A stretch of DNA of 51,590 nucleotides from RGIG3009 sp964433065 (GTDB lineage: Bacteria > Bacillota > Clostridia > Oscillospirales > Acutalibacteraceae), in the NCBI GenBank assembly GCA_964433065.1, contig CAYSPZ010000004.1:1-51590 (forward strand). Reading direction: 5' to 3'. Below the pieces are notes generated by a model. It had not been told where the DNA came from. It was given only the letters and a program-made list of their open reading frames with translations, and made no database searches. This document shows positions 1-8,605 of this stretch, piece by piece; the first letter of the stretch is position 1, and each line of letters begins with the position of its first letter. A program made the position numbers and the translations under genes.

Positions 1-52
1 TTGTTTGAATCTTCAATTAAAAAGTGTTGCACTTAGTTTGACAATTCATCTA

Positions 53-332
53 TATACCATAGCACACGCATACGAACCCGCCTAAAAGTGTGTTCTTTCG
101 GCGACTTGCGGCTTGTTAGCCTTGCTTTGCGCCAGCAAAGCGGCGGCTGCCGCACCGAAACTCGCTCAAAACATCATCACTTTTAGGTCATATTGAGTTT
201 CTGTGGAACGGGTTTTTGCGTGTGTAAGGCACAAAACGCAACCAATACTGTCGTATTGGTGAGTATTTTAACGCAACGCAGGCGGAAATCCGTCCACAGA
301 AACCGGAGTTCGTATGAGTGTGTTATGGTATA
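53..332. mobile_element. MITE-like palindromic element with 25-bp terminal inverted repeats
   Basis: The ends at 53-77 and 308-332 are inverted repeats matching at 23 of 25 positions. Inside are two more perfect 10-bp inverted pairs (81-90 with 178-187; 197-206 with 294-303), each enclosing smaller hairpins such as 124-141 and 241-260, so a single strand could fold into a two-lobed cruciform. No transposase is encoded, so this fits a non-autonomous miniature element. The TA at both outer ends would suit an IS630/Tc1-type target duplication, but that is inference. The right end runs into the DUF4363 gene and supplies its stop codon. Positions 1-52 show nothing recognisable. Confidence 0.7.
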
Positions 333-682
333 GTGGATAATTTCGGAATGGTGAGATCGTATTGTGTTTTCAAAATCAGACGACAACGGCTGATCTCCGC
401 CAAAAAATCATCGGGTTCTTCCGACTCCAAATATAACGGTAACAAGGTGGCACTTTGGGTGAGGTCCCGTATAAACGTTTGGGGTAAAAACAAATGAAAA
501 TGACGCGTTCGTGTGGGAAGTTGTTGCAAAAACTCCTCGGATAACCGTTTACAGTTATCGCGGTTCCCGATACGATATTCCGATTCGATCTCTTCGGTAA
601 TATCCAACATCCTGCCGAGTTGCTCACGCGCATATATCGACCAGATCATACAGGCGATCACGACCATAGCCAGTAACAACAA
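323..682 (-). CDS. DUF4363 family membrane-anchored protein, 3' end remodelled by an inserted element
   Basis: This small protein has one N-terminal hydrophobic segment (about 15-20 residues, LLLAMVVIACMIW) followed by a charged helical region with EEIESEYRIG and EEFLQQLP. That layout matches DUF4363 proteins, which commonly sit next to YetF/DUF421 genes; their function is unknown. The coordinates use a TTG start at 682. A better N-terminus (IKRIYVALLLLAM) would begin at an ATA codon at 703, which overlaps the upstream yetF stop and lies 8 nt after an AAAGGAG site. The last residues (TIP-stop) are encoded by the right inverted repeat of the 53-332 element, so the native C-terminus may have been replaced. 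It is probably co-transcribed with yetF. Confidence 0.65.
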   Translation of the reverse strand: MLLLAMVVIACMIWSIYAREQLGRMLDITEEIESEYRIGNRDNCKRLSEEFLQQLPTRTRHFHLFLPQTFIRDLTQSATLLPLYLESEEPDDFLAEISRCRLILKTQYDLTIPKLSTIP

Positions 683-699
683 CGCAACATAGATCCGTT

Positions 700-1335
700 T
701 TATGACGACCGCTCCTTTCGAATGATGTGATAGTTCCCGTCAATATCGGCGGTCATCAACAAAACGTCATGCATCCGACAATGATGTTTTTGTAATTTTT
801 TTTCGATCCAGTCGGATTTCAATCGACAGAAAGACAACCCCCATCTGACCGCCTTACCGTCGTTTATGATCGGTACGAAAGCGTTTTGCTTATCCGTCAG
901 TTGCAGAACACTGATCTTGCCGTTGGTCTCGGCGATGGCACAGTCGACTTTAGAAATATCAAAAACACCTTGTTGGCGAAGTGACTCGGTCAGGTCGTCC
1001 ACACCGAGCCGCAATTTACACATGGCATCCTGATCGACGGTACCGCAGCGAATGATCACCACCGGATTACCGTTGACCAAGGTGGAAAACAGATTGCTTT
1101 TCATCATCAATACCGAAAAGATCAGTTCCATTGAGATGAGAATAGCGATAGGGATCAACGCGTGTAACAACGGTGCACCCGTGTCCTGAATGGGGATGAC
1201 CGCTAAATCGGATATTAAAAAGGTGACTACCACTTCAATGGATTGCAGTTCACCGATCTGTCGTTTTCCGCTCAATCGTAACGCCAAAACAAGCAATAAA
1301 TAGATGAGAGCCGTTCGAACGGCGGCAACCAGCAT
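700..1335 (-). CDS. yetF: YetF/DUF421 family membrane protein
   Basis: The 211-residue protein starts at the ATG at 1335, placed by a GGGAGG site just upstream; longer readings would run into the divergent gerA promoter region. It has about three N-terminal membrane segments (AALIYLLLVLALRL-like, then TFLISDLAVIPI, then ALIPIAILISMELIFSVL) followed by a soluble DUF421 domain with GNPVVIIRCG and DDLTESLRQQGVFD, typical of YetF. In Bacillus, YetF-type and 2Duf proteins are spore inner-membrane proteins that influence germination and resistance. The divergent gerA operon and a sigma-G-like promoter in front suggest forespore expression here too. It is followed directly by the DUF4363 gene. Confidence 0.85.
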   Translation of the reverse strand: MLVAAVRTALIYLLLVLALRLSGKRQIGELQSIEVVVTFLISDLAVIPIQDTGAPLLHALIPIAILISMELIFSVLMMKSNLFSTLVNGNPVVIIRCGTVDQDAMCKLRLGVDDLTESLRQQGVFDISKVDCAIAETNGKISVLQLTDKQNAFVPIINDGKAVRWGLSFCRLKSDWIEKKLQKHHCRMHDVLLMTADIDGNYHIIRKERSS

Positions 1336-1364
1336 CACTGATCCCTCCCAAAACGTGTTTGTGA

Positions 1365-1393
1365 TAGTATGAGCCGCACAGGCAAGGATATTC
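1365..1393 (-). promoter_or_regulatory. Sigma-G-like promoter for yetF-DUF4363
   Basis: On the minus strand, GAATA (1393-1389) is followed after 17 nt by CATACTA (1371-1365), about 30 nt before the yetF start. CATACTA matches the -10 element used by the forespore factors sigma-G and sigma-F, and GAATA fits the GHATR -35 pattern. The element lies in the 97-bp gap shared with the divergent gerA operon. Confidence 0.55.
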
Positions 1394-1432
1394 TTGCGAG
1401 CGAGGGATAAACTGTCAACAGGGAGTGAAAAT

Positions 1433-2917
1433 ATGAAAAGTGCAAAACCGCTGTCAAGATCATTATCTGAAAATTTAGATGGATTGCGGAACGAATTCGG
1501 CAACAGTGCCGATCTGGTCATCCGCGAGATACGTGTCGCTTCCTACGATGCCGCCGTTGTCAGTGTGGAAGGTATGGTCGACCGTCACGCGATGGCGGAT
1601 GCCGTTATTTTACCGTTGTTACAATTGGATGGTATCTTTGACTCGCCGACAGAACTAATGACCCATATACAGGATCGCGTACTGGGTATTGTGGACATCT
1701 TAAAAGCGACCGATCTTTCGCAACTGACCGAATGGATCGCATCGGGATTTGCCGCCGTGTTGATCGACGGAGTGGATCACGCGACGCTCGGCGGTATGCA
1801 GGCATTTATGATCCGCAGCATCTCCGAACCGTCCACCGAAGTAACCGTTCGCGGTTCACGCGAAGGCTTTACCGAAGCCATCCGTATCAATATGTCGATG
1901 ATCCGCCGTCGCTTAAAAACACCGCAACTCACCTTTGAAATGCTGAGTGTCGGCAAATTAAGCCCTACGGCGGTATGCCTTTGCTATTTGCGCGACCGCG
2001 TATCCGATACACTGCTCAAACAAGTTCGTAAAGCACTGAACGACTGTCCGTTGGACACGGTACTCGAATCGGGATACCTGCAACCGTTTTTGGAAGAAAA
2101 ACAATATTCGGTATTCACGGGTGTGGATACCACCGAACGACCCGATACGCTGTGCGGAAAAATGTCGGAAGGACGTATCGGTGTACTGGTCGACGGCACA
2201 CCGTTTGTATTGGTTGTTCCGTACTTGTTTGCAGAGCATTTTCAGACGATGGACGACTATGCCGAACACCCGTTATATGCCAGTTTTATCCGCGTCATCA
2301 AATACGTGGCATTTTTTGTCAGTTTATTGTTACCCGGTATTTACGTCGCGGTCGGTACTCATCATCCGCAAATGCTGCCTTCAGCATTTTTGTTATCCTT
2401 CATCAATTCGTCGCGATCGACACCGTTCCCGTTGACGGTCGAGGCACTGTTGATCCATTTCGTATTTGAAATTATGCGTGAAGCGGGCTTGCGATTTCCG
2501 AAATCGGTCGGTCACGCGGTCAGCATCGTCGGCGCGTTGGTGATCGGCGAATCGGCGGTACGCGCGGGTCTGGTCGGCGCGCCGATGGTGATCGTGGTAG
2601 CACTCACTTCGATCAGCGCGTTTGTCATTCCGTCACTTTACGGAAACATCGCGGTACTACGGTTTGTGTTTATTATTCTCGGAGGCGCGTTCGGATTATA
2701 CGGTGTATTGATAGGCATACTCCTGTTACTGTTCAGTATCTCTTCGGTCACCGTACAGAGCATTCCGTATACCGCGCCGATCCTGCCGTTTAGTTTTAAA
2801 ACGATGCGTGACGTGTTTATCCGTTCGGACTGGCGTATATTAGTCCAAAATCGGTTTTCGGTACAGAACGTTGTGGGTTCCAATATAGCCGACGGTAAGG
2901 AGGAGATCCATGAATGA
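1433..2917 (+). CDS. gerAA: Spore germination protein, GerA family A subunit
   Basis: This is the A subunit of a GerA-type nutrient germinant receptor in the spore inner membrane; current models make it part of an oligomeric ion channel. The 494-residue protein has a soluble N-terminal half with family features (SADLVIRE, LDGIFDSPTELM) and the motif VDGTPFVLVVPYLFAEHFQ near residue 265, then several membrane segments in the C-terminal part. The ATG at 1433 is chosen because a GGGAGTG site precedes it; the upstream in-frame ATG at 1394 would add 13 unsupported residues. It overlaps gerAB by 8 bp. Because B and C subunits follow, it is a receptor subunit and not a lone SpoVAF-like protein. Confidence 0.93.
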   Translation: MKSAKPLSRSLSENLDGLRNEFGNSADLVIREIRVASYDAAVVSVEGMVDRHAMADAVILPLLQLDGIFDSPTELMTHIQDRVLGIVDILKATDLSQLTEWIASGFAAVLIDGVDHATLGGMQAFMIRSISEPSTEVTVRGSREGFTEAIRINMSMIRRRLKTPQLTFEMLSVGKLSPTAVCLCYLRDRVSDTLLKQVRKALNDCPLDTVLESGYLQPFLEEKQYSVFTGVDTTERPDTLCGKMSEGRIGVLVDGTPFVLVVPYLFAEHFQTMDDYAEHPLYASFIRVIKYVAFFVSLLLPGIYVAVGTHHPQMLPSAFLLSFINSSRSTPFPLTVEALLIHFVFEIMREAGLRFPKSVGHAVSIVGALVIGESAVRAGLVGAPMVIVVALTSISAFVIPSLYGNIAVLRFVFIILGGAFGLYGVLIGILLLLFSISSVTVQSIPYTAPILPFSFKTMRDVFIRSDWRILVQNRFSVQNVVGSNIADGKEEIHE

Positions 2918-3980
2918 GTCGATATCCAAGATCAGCGGCACTCAACTGACGGCGGTATTGCTTGCCAGCCGTTTGTCAGGGTGTTTGTTGTTCACGTTTG
3001 ACGGCACAACACCGTTTTCGTTACAGGGGTGTATTCTGTCAGCGTTGATCAGCGGTGTTTTACTTTGTCTTTTATTGTTACCTACTCTTTACGTGTTACG
3101 TCGTGATAAACGACGTTTATGGGCACTTACCGACCGCCGTGTACCGTTTGCAGATGCGGGTGTCAACCTCCTTTTCCTGATGGTCTGTATTTTCTTGATG
3201 GCATTGGATATCGTACAATTTTCCGACTACGCTTCGCGTACGATGCGTTCGGATTTCTCGGTGCTGATCTTGACCATCGTATTGATTGCATCGTGTTTGG
3301 CGGCATCCGGTTACGGAATACAGGCGATTGCCCGTTCTTCTACGGCGGTGGCGGTATTCGTTGTTGTCGGTTTGCTCATCTTTACCGGTGCGTTGTTACC
3401 GGAATTCAAAGGGGTACATTTCGCACCCAACGAAAATACCGAAAACGGTGAGATGGTCAAAAAAGCATTGCTTGACCTACCACGCACCGCCGAGATCTTA
3501 GCGGTGGGTTGGCTATACCCGCACGTCACCAAAAAACAGGGACGTTCTGCACTTTGGTTTGTGGGACTTCTGACGGTGGTGTCGCTGTTGGTCGGCATCA
3601 CGTCGGTAGGGGTGTTAGGTGATTTTGCGGGAATGACACCCTACCCGTATTACACGGCGGTCAGTGCCGCCAAAGCGGGGATCTTGCAACGGTTCGATAT
3701 CGTGGTAACGGCGGTGTGGCTGGGTACGTTTTTTATGCGTTTTACCTTGTTTTCCTTTTTGATACGAAGCGCGTCTAAACGCGCGTTCGGAGACCGTGCC
3801 GTCGTCCCGACGTTGGCAATCGTATTTTTACTGTTAAGTGCCGTGGCATACGTCATTCAGCAAGGCAGTTACAGCGGTGAATGGCAGATAACGACCTACA
3901 TCTATTGGGGTGTACTGCTCGTATTGGCATTGGTATTGCCGGGCATCGTATGGGTGTTGCAAAGGAGGGAGCGAAGGTGA
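2910..3980 (+). CDS. gerAB: Spore germination protein, GerA family B subunit
   Basis: This integral membrane protein of 356 residues belongs to the APC-superfamily germinant-binding subunits (GerAB/GerKB). It shows about ten hydrophobic helices, starting with the ISGTQLTAVLLASRLSGCLL segment and including the long VLILTIVLIASCLAASG helix. In GerA receptors this subunit carries the small-molecule germinant site. An AAGGAGGAG site lies within the end of gerAA, 8 bp of which overlap this gene. Its TGA stop overlaps the GTG start of gerAC, which implies translational coupling. The germinant cannot be deduced from the sequence. Confidence 0.92.
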   Translation: MNESISKISGTQLTAVLLASRLSGCLLFTFDGTTPFSLQGCILSALISGVLLCLLLLPTLYVLRRDKRRLWALTDRRVPFADAGVNLLFLMVCIFLMALDIVQFSDYASRTMRSDFSVLILTIVLIASCLAASGYGIQAIARSSTAVAVFVVVGLLIFTGALLPEFKGVHFAPNENTENGEMVKKALLDLPRTAEILAVGWLYPHVTKKQGRSALWFVGLLTVVSLLVGITSVGVLGDFAGMTPYPYYTAVSAAKAGILQRFDIVVTAVWLGTFFMRFTLFSFLIRSASKRAFGDRAVVPTLAIVFLLLSAVAYVIQQGSYSGEWQITTYIYWGVLLVLALVLPGIVWVLQRRERR

Positions 3981-5068
3981 CCAAGGGGAAGTATCTCGGT
4001 GTTGCGGGCGGGATGGTGGTATTGGTGATGATCGTCGGTCTGTTCCGCAGTTGCGGCGAAAAACCGGCGATCAGTGATCAGGTTGTGGTGACGGGTATCG
4101 GGATCGAACAAGGAAACGAGGAATACCGTCTTACCGTACAAGCCATCGACGTGTTAAAGACCGCCGCCAACCTGTCCGAACAAAGCGAAAGCGCGACGTC
4201 CGTCTATACCGTCGAGAGTGGTTCGGTCGGTGACGGATTGCATACGTTTTTAAACGAAGTCGGACGCGAAACGTATATCCTGCACAATCAGGTCATCGCC
4301 TTGCAAGCGGATCTCTGTAAAACAACGTCGGTGTTTCAAGTAATGGACTATTTTTTACGCAATGCGGAAACCAATTCACAGGTACCGATCGTACTGTGTC
4401 GTCCGTCACCGAAAAAACTGTTGGAATACCAATCGAACAACGACGCGATTACCGCCGAATATACTGCGCGATTGTTGCAGGAAGGGAACGAGTCGGGGCA
4501 GTGTGTGTTAACGCGAATATTGGACCTTCAACGCGCGTACAGCGGTATGTGCGATCTGATGGTACCGATCATCAATGTTTCGGATACCGTACCGCAATTG
4601 GATGGAACGGGTGTGTTTTCAAAAGGACGGTTGGTAGGCGAATTAACACCCTCTCAAACGGTAGGGTTACTGTTTGCCGACGATCGCATCGACCATACAT
4701 TTCAAACGGTGGACGCGGTGACCTTCCGTATTGAGGATTGTTCCACGCGAAAAACGGTGGAGGAATGGGAAGACGCGTTTGTCTACACCTTCACCGTAAG
4801 CGGAAAAGTGAGCGTTGCCGAAAGCGACGTACCGATCACGAAAGCGAAACGACAAGTGTATATCGAGCGGTTAAACACGCAATTGGCGGAGAGCATCGCC
4901 GATACGTTAAAAACGGTGACGCAGTGGGAAAGCGATCCGTTATATCTGGCACGATTGGCGGCAAAGCAGACGGGATGCACACAAGAAAAAGCGGCTTCCC
5001 GATTATCGGAAAGCCGCTTTGAGGTAATGGTAGATCTGCATTTTGTGGAAACCGGATTTTTAAAATAA
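3977..5068 (+). CDS. gerAC: Spore germination protein, GerA family C subunit
   Basis: The C subunit is normally a lipoprotein on the outer face of the spore inner membrane. The GTG at 3977 is preferred because an AAAGGAGGGAGCG site stands just before it and its GTGA overlaps the gerAB stop. The 363-residue product has a hydrophobic start (YLGVAGGMVVLVMIVGLF) ending in RSCGEKPAISDQ, then VTGIGIEQ, the usual GerAC entry into the mature domain. The lipobox is unusual (F-R-S-C, with Arg at -2), so lipidation is likely but not certain. A terminator for the convergent addBA operon is embedded in the last 85 bp of this gene. Confidence 0.9.
   Translation: MTKGKYLGVAGGMVVLVMIVGLFRSCGEKPAISDQVVVTGIGIEQGNEEYRLTVQAIDVLKTAANLSEQSESATSVYTVESGSVGDGLHTFLNEVGRETYILHNQVIALQADLCKTTSVFQVMDYFLRNAETNSQVPIVLCRPSPKKLLEYQSNNDAITAEYTARLLQEGNESGQCVLTRILDLQRAYSGMCDLMVPIINVSDTVPQLDGTGVFSKGRLVGELTPSQTVGLLFADDRIDHTFQTVDAVTFRIEDCSTRKTVEEWEDAFVYTFTVSGKVSVAESDVPITKAKRQVYIERLNTQLAESIADTLKTVTQWESDPLYLARLAAKQTGCTQEKAASRLSESRFEVMVDLHFVETGFLK
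4984..5020 (-). terminator. Terminator of addBA, embedded in the gerAC coding sequence
   Basis: The arms 4988-4997 and 5011-5020 form a perfect 10-bp GC-rich stem. Read on the minus strand the hairpin is followed by TTTTTCTT, a good intrinsic terminator lying about 50-85 bp past the addA stop. On the plus strand the same bases encode the KAASRLSESR stretch near the end of GerAC and have no T-run. Confidence 0.75.
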
Positions 5069-5071
5069 CGG

Positions 5072-8000
5072 TCAATCCACACGGACGGTACAGTTAAGTT
5101 TAAAGGAATACAACAAACAATCTTTGATCGGTTTATCCAAAATGGGGGAGAGATATTGTCGATAGATCGCCAGTTGCGGACGATAGCGGTCAAGCAGTTG
5201 TTGCGCAGTCTTGACCGAATCGGTCTTGTAATCCACAATGACCCAACCGTCTTCCTCTTCGATCAAACAGTCGGTGATACCTTGCACGATGGTAAAGATA
5301 CCATCGGGAAGTGCCGTGTCCCCGTCGGGGATCTGTTTGGCGGTAAAATGGAATTCCCGCAAACAACGTACGGCACGGCGCATACGGTCGTACAGATCGC
5401 TTTTAAAGAAAGCGGACAATGCCTTTTTGTCGAGTGCGTCGGCTTGTTCTGCGGTTAAAAATCCTTGGTTTACCAATCGGAACGCTTCGCCGTCTACGTC
5501 TTTTTGTGCCTCGCCAAAGTTTGCGTATTGCATAAAATCGTGCATAGCGGTTCCGCGTTCGGCGGCGGTCAGACCGCTTTTACTCAAAAAGGCGGGACGG
5601 GAGACGGCGATGTGACCGAGATCCACCGTATCGTGTGCCGTTTCGGATGCCGCTACCTTGGCAGGTGTCTCGGATAACCTCTTATGCGGATAGCGGTATG
5701 CCAATCGTTCGCGCAGACGAGCGGTGAGTGCCGCGTCTTCCGACACGACGATCCTTTCGGTTTCGGTCGGCATTTCGGCGGGCGGAACGTCGCATACCGC
5801 AATACGGCAGTCGGTTTTAGCGGGCAGAACCGACGCATCCCGCAAAACCGTTCGGTTGCGCAGTTCATTTGCGGACGGATGCCGCAACAAAGCCGCCAGT
5901 ATCCAATCGCCCATAGACGAAGCCGTTTGTACCGCAAAAGCCGACAACGGTTGATCTTCATCAAAAGCGGTAGAAAGCGCGTCCAGTTTTCGGTTGAGAT
6001 TGTCCTGTGTGATGATCAGGTACAATTTTTCACGGGCGCGGGTCATCGCGACGTATAATACCCGTAACTCTTCGGCACGGTCATCGTTGCGCAGATGGAT
6101 GGATAACCCGCAAAACGGCAAGGTGATATACCGATTATACGTTTCGGGGTCGCGGTGTTGCATTCCCGCACCGAGTGACGCGTGAAGCAACAGGTCACCG
6201 GTAGAGGATTCGTGGTTAAACGTTGCGCACAATCCCGCGATAAACACGAACGGGAATTCGAGACCTTTCGAGCCGTGAATACTCATCAGATGTACACCGT
6301 TACCTGCAACGGTGGTTTTAACGGTTGAAAATGCGTTACCGCTTTCGTGCAACCGATCCATAAACCGCACGAATGCCGACAGACCGCGGAACCCGTTATC
6401 TTCAAACATACAACACCGATCGTATAGGATCTCTAAGTTTTCCCGCCGTTGCTCACCGTTGTTGCGGGCGCTCATTAAATCGGGCAACAACGTTTCTTCG
6501 TACAAACGACGTAACAGGACATCTACCGCCACCGTTGCCGCCAATGTACGGTATTTGGTTAATTGCTCAACAAAGGCGGCGCAGCGGGATGCCAATTGCG
6601 CGTCTTCGTGTTTGCGGGCGGCACAGAGTGACAAATATAAACACGATTGCGGATGGAACAGACGAATGGCGGCAAGATCGTCCGCAGAAAATCCGTATAG
6701 CGGAGAAAGCAATACGGCGGTGAGCGGTACGTCCAACGTCGGGTTATCAATACACCGTAACAACGACAACGCCAATCGGATCTCGGCGGTATCGAAAAAT
6801 GCCGTGTCCGAATCGCACGATATGGGAATACCTTGCCGTTCCAATTCTTCACGATAGGCGGCGGCATGGCTTTTCCGGTTCCGTAACAGGATACAAAAAT
6901 CGTTGTATTGCGGTTTTCGCGGGCCGTTTTTGTCGGAAACCGTCAGGTCATTCATACAACGGCGGATCTGTTCGGCGATGACTCGCGCCTCAGCGGTATC
7001 GCGGTCGAGATCGTCGTTTTTGATCGCTTTGCCGTCCAGGATCAGACATTCGGTTTCGTATCCGTCCCGTTCGTCGTAACCGGCGGAACAGACCAGTTCT
7101 TCCTGTTCGTTGTAGACGATACCGCCGGTCTGTTCGGTCATTAACTGGTGGAAAATAAAGTTGACACTGTCGGTTACCGTCTGACGGCTGCGGAAATTGT
7201 TGCCGAGAGTGACGGTGACGGGGTATTGCTTTGTTACGTGCGGCGCGTATCGTGCGCGGCGATTCAAAAACAGTTCCGGCATCGCTTGACGGAAACCGTA
7301 GATGCTCTGTTTGACGTCACCGACGTAAAACAGGTTGGATTCGTCGCGCGACAATGCCGAGAATAACGCATCCTGCGTCGCATTGGTATCCTGATACTCG
7401 TCCACCATGATCTCGTCAAATTGTGTGGATAATTCCTGCGCTAATGCCGTAGGACGTTGCGTGCCGTCCGCTTCGCGTGTTACCAACAATTGCAAAGCCA
7501 GATGCTCAATATCGTTGAAATCCAACAGGTTGTTTTCTTGTTTTTTCTGCGCAAACACCCGACTGAACACGCGCACGGCATCATATAACGCTGTTACCGA
7601 ATGACGGGTGGTGCGCAGATCAGTGCGGCATTGCGCTTCGGTTCCGCAGTACAGTTTCTGCATAGCGGTGATCTGTGAGGTCACTTCTTTGCGCAGATCG
7701 CCGATGCGTTGCTTGGCGTCTTCATCACCGCAATTGCGGACGGCAGAGAGCGGTGTTAATTTTAGCGCAGAGATGTGCGCAAAACAATCGTCCCAACCGA
7801 GACCGTCTTGTATACGGTCGATAAGGTTGGAGAAAACGGCGATATCTTGTTGAATGGACGGATAATATTTATCCGCCAATGCCGCGTCGAACGAGCAAAG
7901 CGAAGCCGCTTTCGACAGTAAAGCGACCGATGCTTTCAATGCGTTTTGCAGTTGACCGAGAACGGCTTGTCCCCATACGGTTTGCGCGATCGGTACGTTT

Positions 8001-8605
8001 TCGTCGTAGATCGATTGCATATCCGATAACCATTGTTCGGGATACGGATGGGATTGGATAAAGGTGTATATCCGATCGATACTCGCCATCAGCGCGCGAT
8101 CGTTTTTACCGTTGGAGAGCGAGGCTGCTAAATTCAAAAAATGCGGATCCTTTGACCGATAACATTCGTCTAAGGTCTCCTGTAACGCTTCGCCTCGCAA
8201 CAAGGTCATTTGTTGTTCCTCTGCGATCTTAAATTGCGCGGACAGGTTGAGCCGATACGCGTTTTCGCGCAGCAGGGTGGCACAAAACCCGTCCACCGTG
8301 CTGATCGAAGCGCGGGGAAGAGCCAGCAATTGACGTTGTAAATGGGTGTTTTCGGGGTCGAGTGCCACGCATTCGGTCAACTGATCGGCAATGCGGTGTT
8401 TCATTTCGGCGGCGGCAGCGTTGGTAAAGGTCACCACCAACAAGCGGTCGACAGACGCGGGATGTTCGGGATGGGTGATCTTTCGGATGATCCGTTCCAC
8501 CAACACGGAGGTCTTACCCGATCCGGCGGCGGCAGATACCAATACGGTACCGCCGTTGTCGTCAATACAAAATTGTTGCTCAGGAGTCCAGTTGCGTTGT
8601 GCCAT
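5072..8605 (-). CDS. addA: ATP-dependent helicase/nuclease subunit A
   Basis: AddA is the UvrD-like helicase and one nuclease of the AddAB complex, which resects double-strand breaks for RecA, the Gram-positive counterpart of RecBCD. The 1177-residue protein has the expected parts in order: Walker A AAAGSGKT near residue 25-32, FTNAAAAEM, the Walker B VDEYQDTN near 400, VGDVKQSIYGFRQ near 430, NFRS near 470, LMSIHGSKGLEFPFVF, LYVAMTRA, and the RecB-type nuclease motif IVDYKTD near 1123. Length is usual for the family. Its start overlaps the end of addB by 26 bp, so the two are coupled. Transcription ends at the hairpin inside gerAC. Confidence 0.97.
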   Translation of the reverse strand: MAQRNWTPEQQFCIDDNGGTVLVSAAAGSGKTSVLVERIIRKITHPEHPASVDRLLVVTFTNAAAAEMKHRIADQLTECVALDPENTHLQRQLLALPRASISTVDGFCATLLRENAYRLNLSAQFKIAEEQQMTLLRGEALQETLDECYRSKDPHFLNLAASLSNGKNDRALMASIDRIYTFIQSHPYPEQWLSDMQSIYDENVPIAQTVWGQAVLGQLQNALKASVALLSKAASLCSFDAALADKYYPSIQQDIAVFSNLIDRIQDGLGWDDCFAHISALKLTPLSAVRNCGDEDAKQRIGDLRKEVTSQITAMQKLYCGTEAQCRTDLRTTRHSVTALYDAVRVFSRVFAQKKQENNLLDFNDIEHLALQLLVTREADGTQRPTALAQELSTQFDEIMVDEYQDTNATQDALFSALSRDESNLFYVGDVKQSIYGFRQAMPELFLNRRARYAPHVTKQYPVTVTLGNNFRSRQTVTDSVNFIFHQLMTEQTGGIVYNEQEELVCSAGYDERDGYETECLILDGKAIKNDDLDRDTAEARVIAEQIRRCMNDLTVSDKNGPRKPQYNDFCILLRNRKSHAAAYREELERQGIPISCDSDTAFFDTAEIRLALSLLRCIDNPTLDVPLTAVLLSPLYGFSADDLAAIRLFHPQSCLYLSLCAARKHEDAQLASRCAAFVEQLTKYRTLAATVAVDVLLRRLYEETLLPDLMSARNNGEQRRENLEILYDRCCMFEDNGFRGLSAFVRFMDRLHESGNAFSTVKTTVAGNGVHLMSIHGSKGLEFPFVFIAGLCATFNHESSTGDLLLHASLGAGMQHRDPETYNRYITLPFCGLSIHLRNDDRAEELRVLYVAMTRAREKLYLIITQDNLNRKLDALSTAFDEDQPLSAFAVQTASSMGDWILAALLRHPSANELRNRTVLRDASVLPAKTDCRIAVCDVPPAEMPTETERIVVSEDAALTARLRERLAYRYPHKRLSETPAKVAASETAHDTVDLGHIAVSRPAFLSKSGLTAAERGTAMHDFMQYANFGEAQKDVDGEAFRLVNQGFLTAEQADALDKKALSAFFKSDLYDRMRRAVRCLREFHFTAKQIPDGDTALPDGIFTIVQGITDCLIEEEDGWVIVDYKTDSVKTAQQLLDRYRPQLAIYRQYLSPILDKPIKDCLLYSFKLNCTVRVD

